The notes under the pieces were generated by a model. That model had not been told where the DNA came from and searched no databases. It saw only the letters and a list, made by a program, of their open reading frames with translations. The translations under genes were made by a program, and so were the position numbers. Below, one piece after another: positions 6,347 through 6,853 of a stretch of 6,853 nucleotides of DNA. The DNA is taken from the NCBI RefSeq assembly GCF_040409695.1, contig NZ_JARWGJ010000133.1:1-6853 (forward strand), given 5' to 3'. Each line of letters opens with the position of its first letter. Position 1 is the first letter of the stretch. The DNA is from Longimonas sp040409695. Lineage in GTDB: Bacteria; Bacteroidota; Rhodothermia; Rhodothermales; Salinibacteraceae.

Positions 6347-6853
6347 CTATTTGGCGACGATGACGTTCGCCTTCCGAATCACGTCGCCGTAGAGGGTATA
6401 CCCGGGCTGCACCACCTCAATGATGCGGCCCTGTTGTGACTCATTGTCTGGCGTTGTCGTATCCAACACGAAATGATAAACGGCGTCGGGGACTTCGCCG
6501 ACAGCTGGAATACGCTGGAGGCCGATCTTCTGCATACTGGACTGCAGCGCCTGATTCATCGTATTGGCCGCGCCCTGCATTTCTGCGTTGTCCCCAGCGT
6601 GGGCCGTCTGATGAAATCCGGTAATTAGATCCATGACCTCCAGCAAGAATCGCTGCATCTGCTCGTTGCGATCTTCGAGCGTGGCCCGCTGACGTTTGAG
6701 GTCGTCAAGCATATCGCCATGCTCCTCGAGATGGTCGGTCACTTTACGGGCCGAAAGACTGGCCTTCTGCTGGGTCTTCCACTGCGCCTTGGCCATCCGC
6801 GTAAAGACCTTCAGAAACTGGTCGGCAAACGCGGTGTCACCGTGGCTGTAGGT
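6347..6853 (-). CDS. GrpE-like nucleotide exchange factor, N-terminus beyond window
   Basis: 168 residues are visible and the frame is open to the right edge, so the real start is probably outside. An internal ATG at 6796 is preceded by 19 in-frame codons with no stop and is unlikely to be the start. The protein would open the Hsp70 nucleotide-binding domain so that ADP leaves. The end matches the GrpE beta-wing domain: a PAVGEVPD-type turn, then GRIIEVVQPGYTLYGDVIRK and ANVIVAK at the C-terminus, which is the most conserved part of the family. Before this comes a long charged helical region that would form the GrpE dimer coiled coil (about visible residues 30-75), then a helix starting LLEVMDL, as in the four-helix bundle. 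The helix lacks the usual FENYRKR-like motif in the visible part, and HFVLDT replaces the usual HEAV, so it is a divergent member. It is the first visible gene of the cluster, upstream of the Hsp70. Confidence 0.85.
   Translation of the reverse strand, partial: TYSHGDTAFADQFLKVFTRMAKAQWKTQQKASLSARKVTDHLEEHGDMLDDLKRQRATLEDRNEQMQRFLLEVMDLITGFHQTAHAGDNAEMQGAANTMNQALQSSMQKIGLQRIPAVGEVPDAVYHFVLDTTTPDNESQQGRIIEVVQPGYTLYGDVIRKANVIVAK

Overview
The window is mostly a four-gene chaperone cluster read on the minus strand. From right to left it holds a GrpE-type nucleotide exchange factor (cut by the right edge), a short divergent Hsp70/DnaK-like protein, a single-pass membrane protein with TPR-like helices on both sides of the membrane, and a large J-domain protein. 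A multi-spanning membrane protein with a C-terminal DUF805 domain follows on the same strand. Every supported gene is on the minus strand. No RNA gene, insertion sequence, CRISPR array or integrase was seen.

Organism: none of the four visible start codons has a Shine-Dalgarno sequence at normal spacing, and their upstream regions are often A/T-rich, as in Bacteroidota and relatives. The proteins are rich in Asp and Glu and the chaperone genes have moderately high GC. This would fit a Rhodothermota or Bacteroidota bacterium, perhaps a salt-adapted one, but there is no rRNA or marker gene to confirm it and confidence is low.

Layout: 1-258 is non-coding as far as can be seen. 259-1095 is the AT-richer DUF805 gene. 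Its 88-base leader carries two perfect 8-bp dyads. 1184-2992 is the J protein, 3048-4448 the TPR membrane protein, 4510-6249 the Hsp70 and 6347-6853 the partial GrpE. Gaps between the chaperone genes are 55, 61 and 97 bases, with no convincing terminator, so they are probably one transcription unit.

How the genes may work together: the Hsp70 keeps all the main ATPase residues. GrpE would exchange its nucleotide. The J protein would recruit substrates through TPR-like repeats, a zinc ribbon and a Myb/SANT-like domain. The J protein ends in a probable tail anchor and the TPR protein has one membrane helix, so the machine may sit at the inner membrane. The J domain has HPP in place of the canonical HPD, so how it drives the Hsp70 ATPase is an open question. 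This looks like a dedicated accessory Hsp70 system rather than the housekeeping DnaK-DnaJ-GrpE set.
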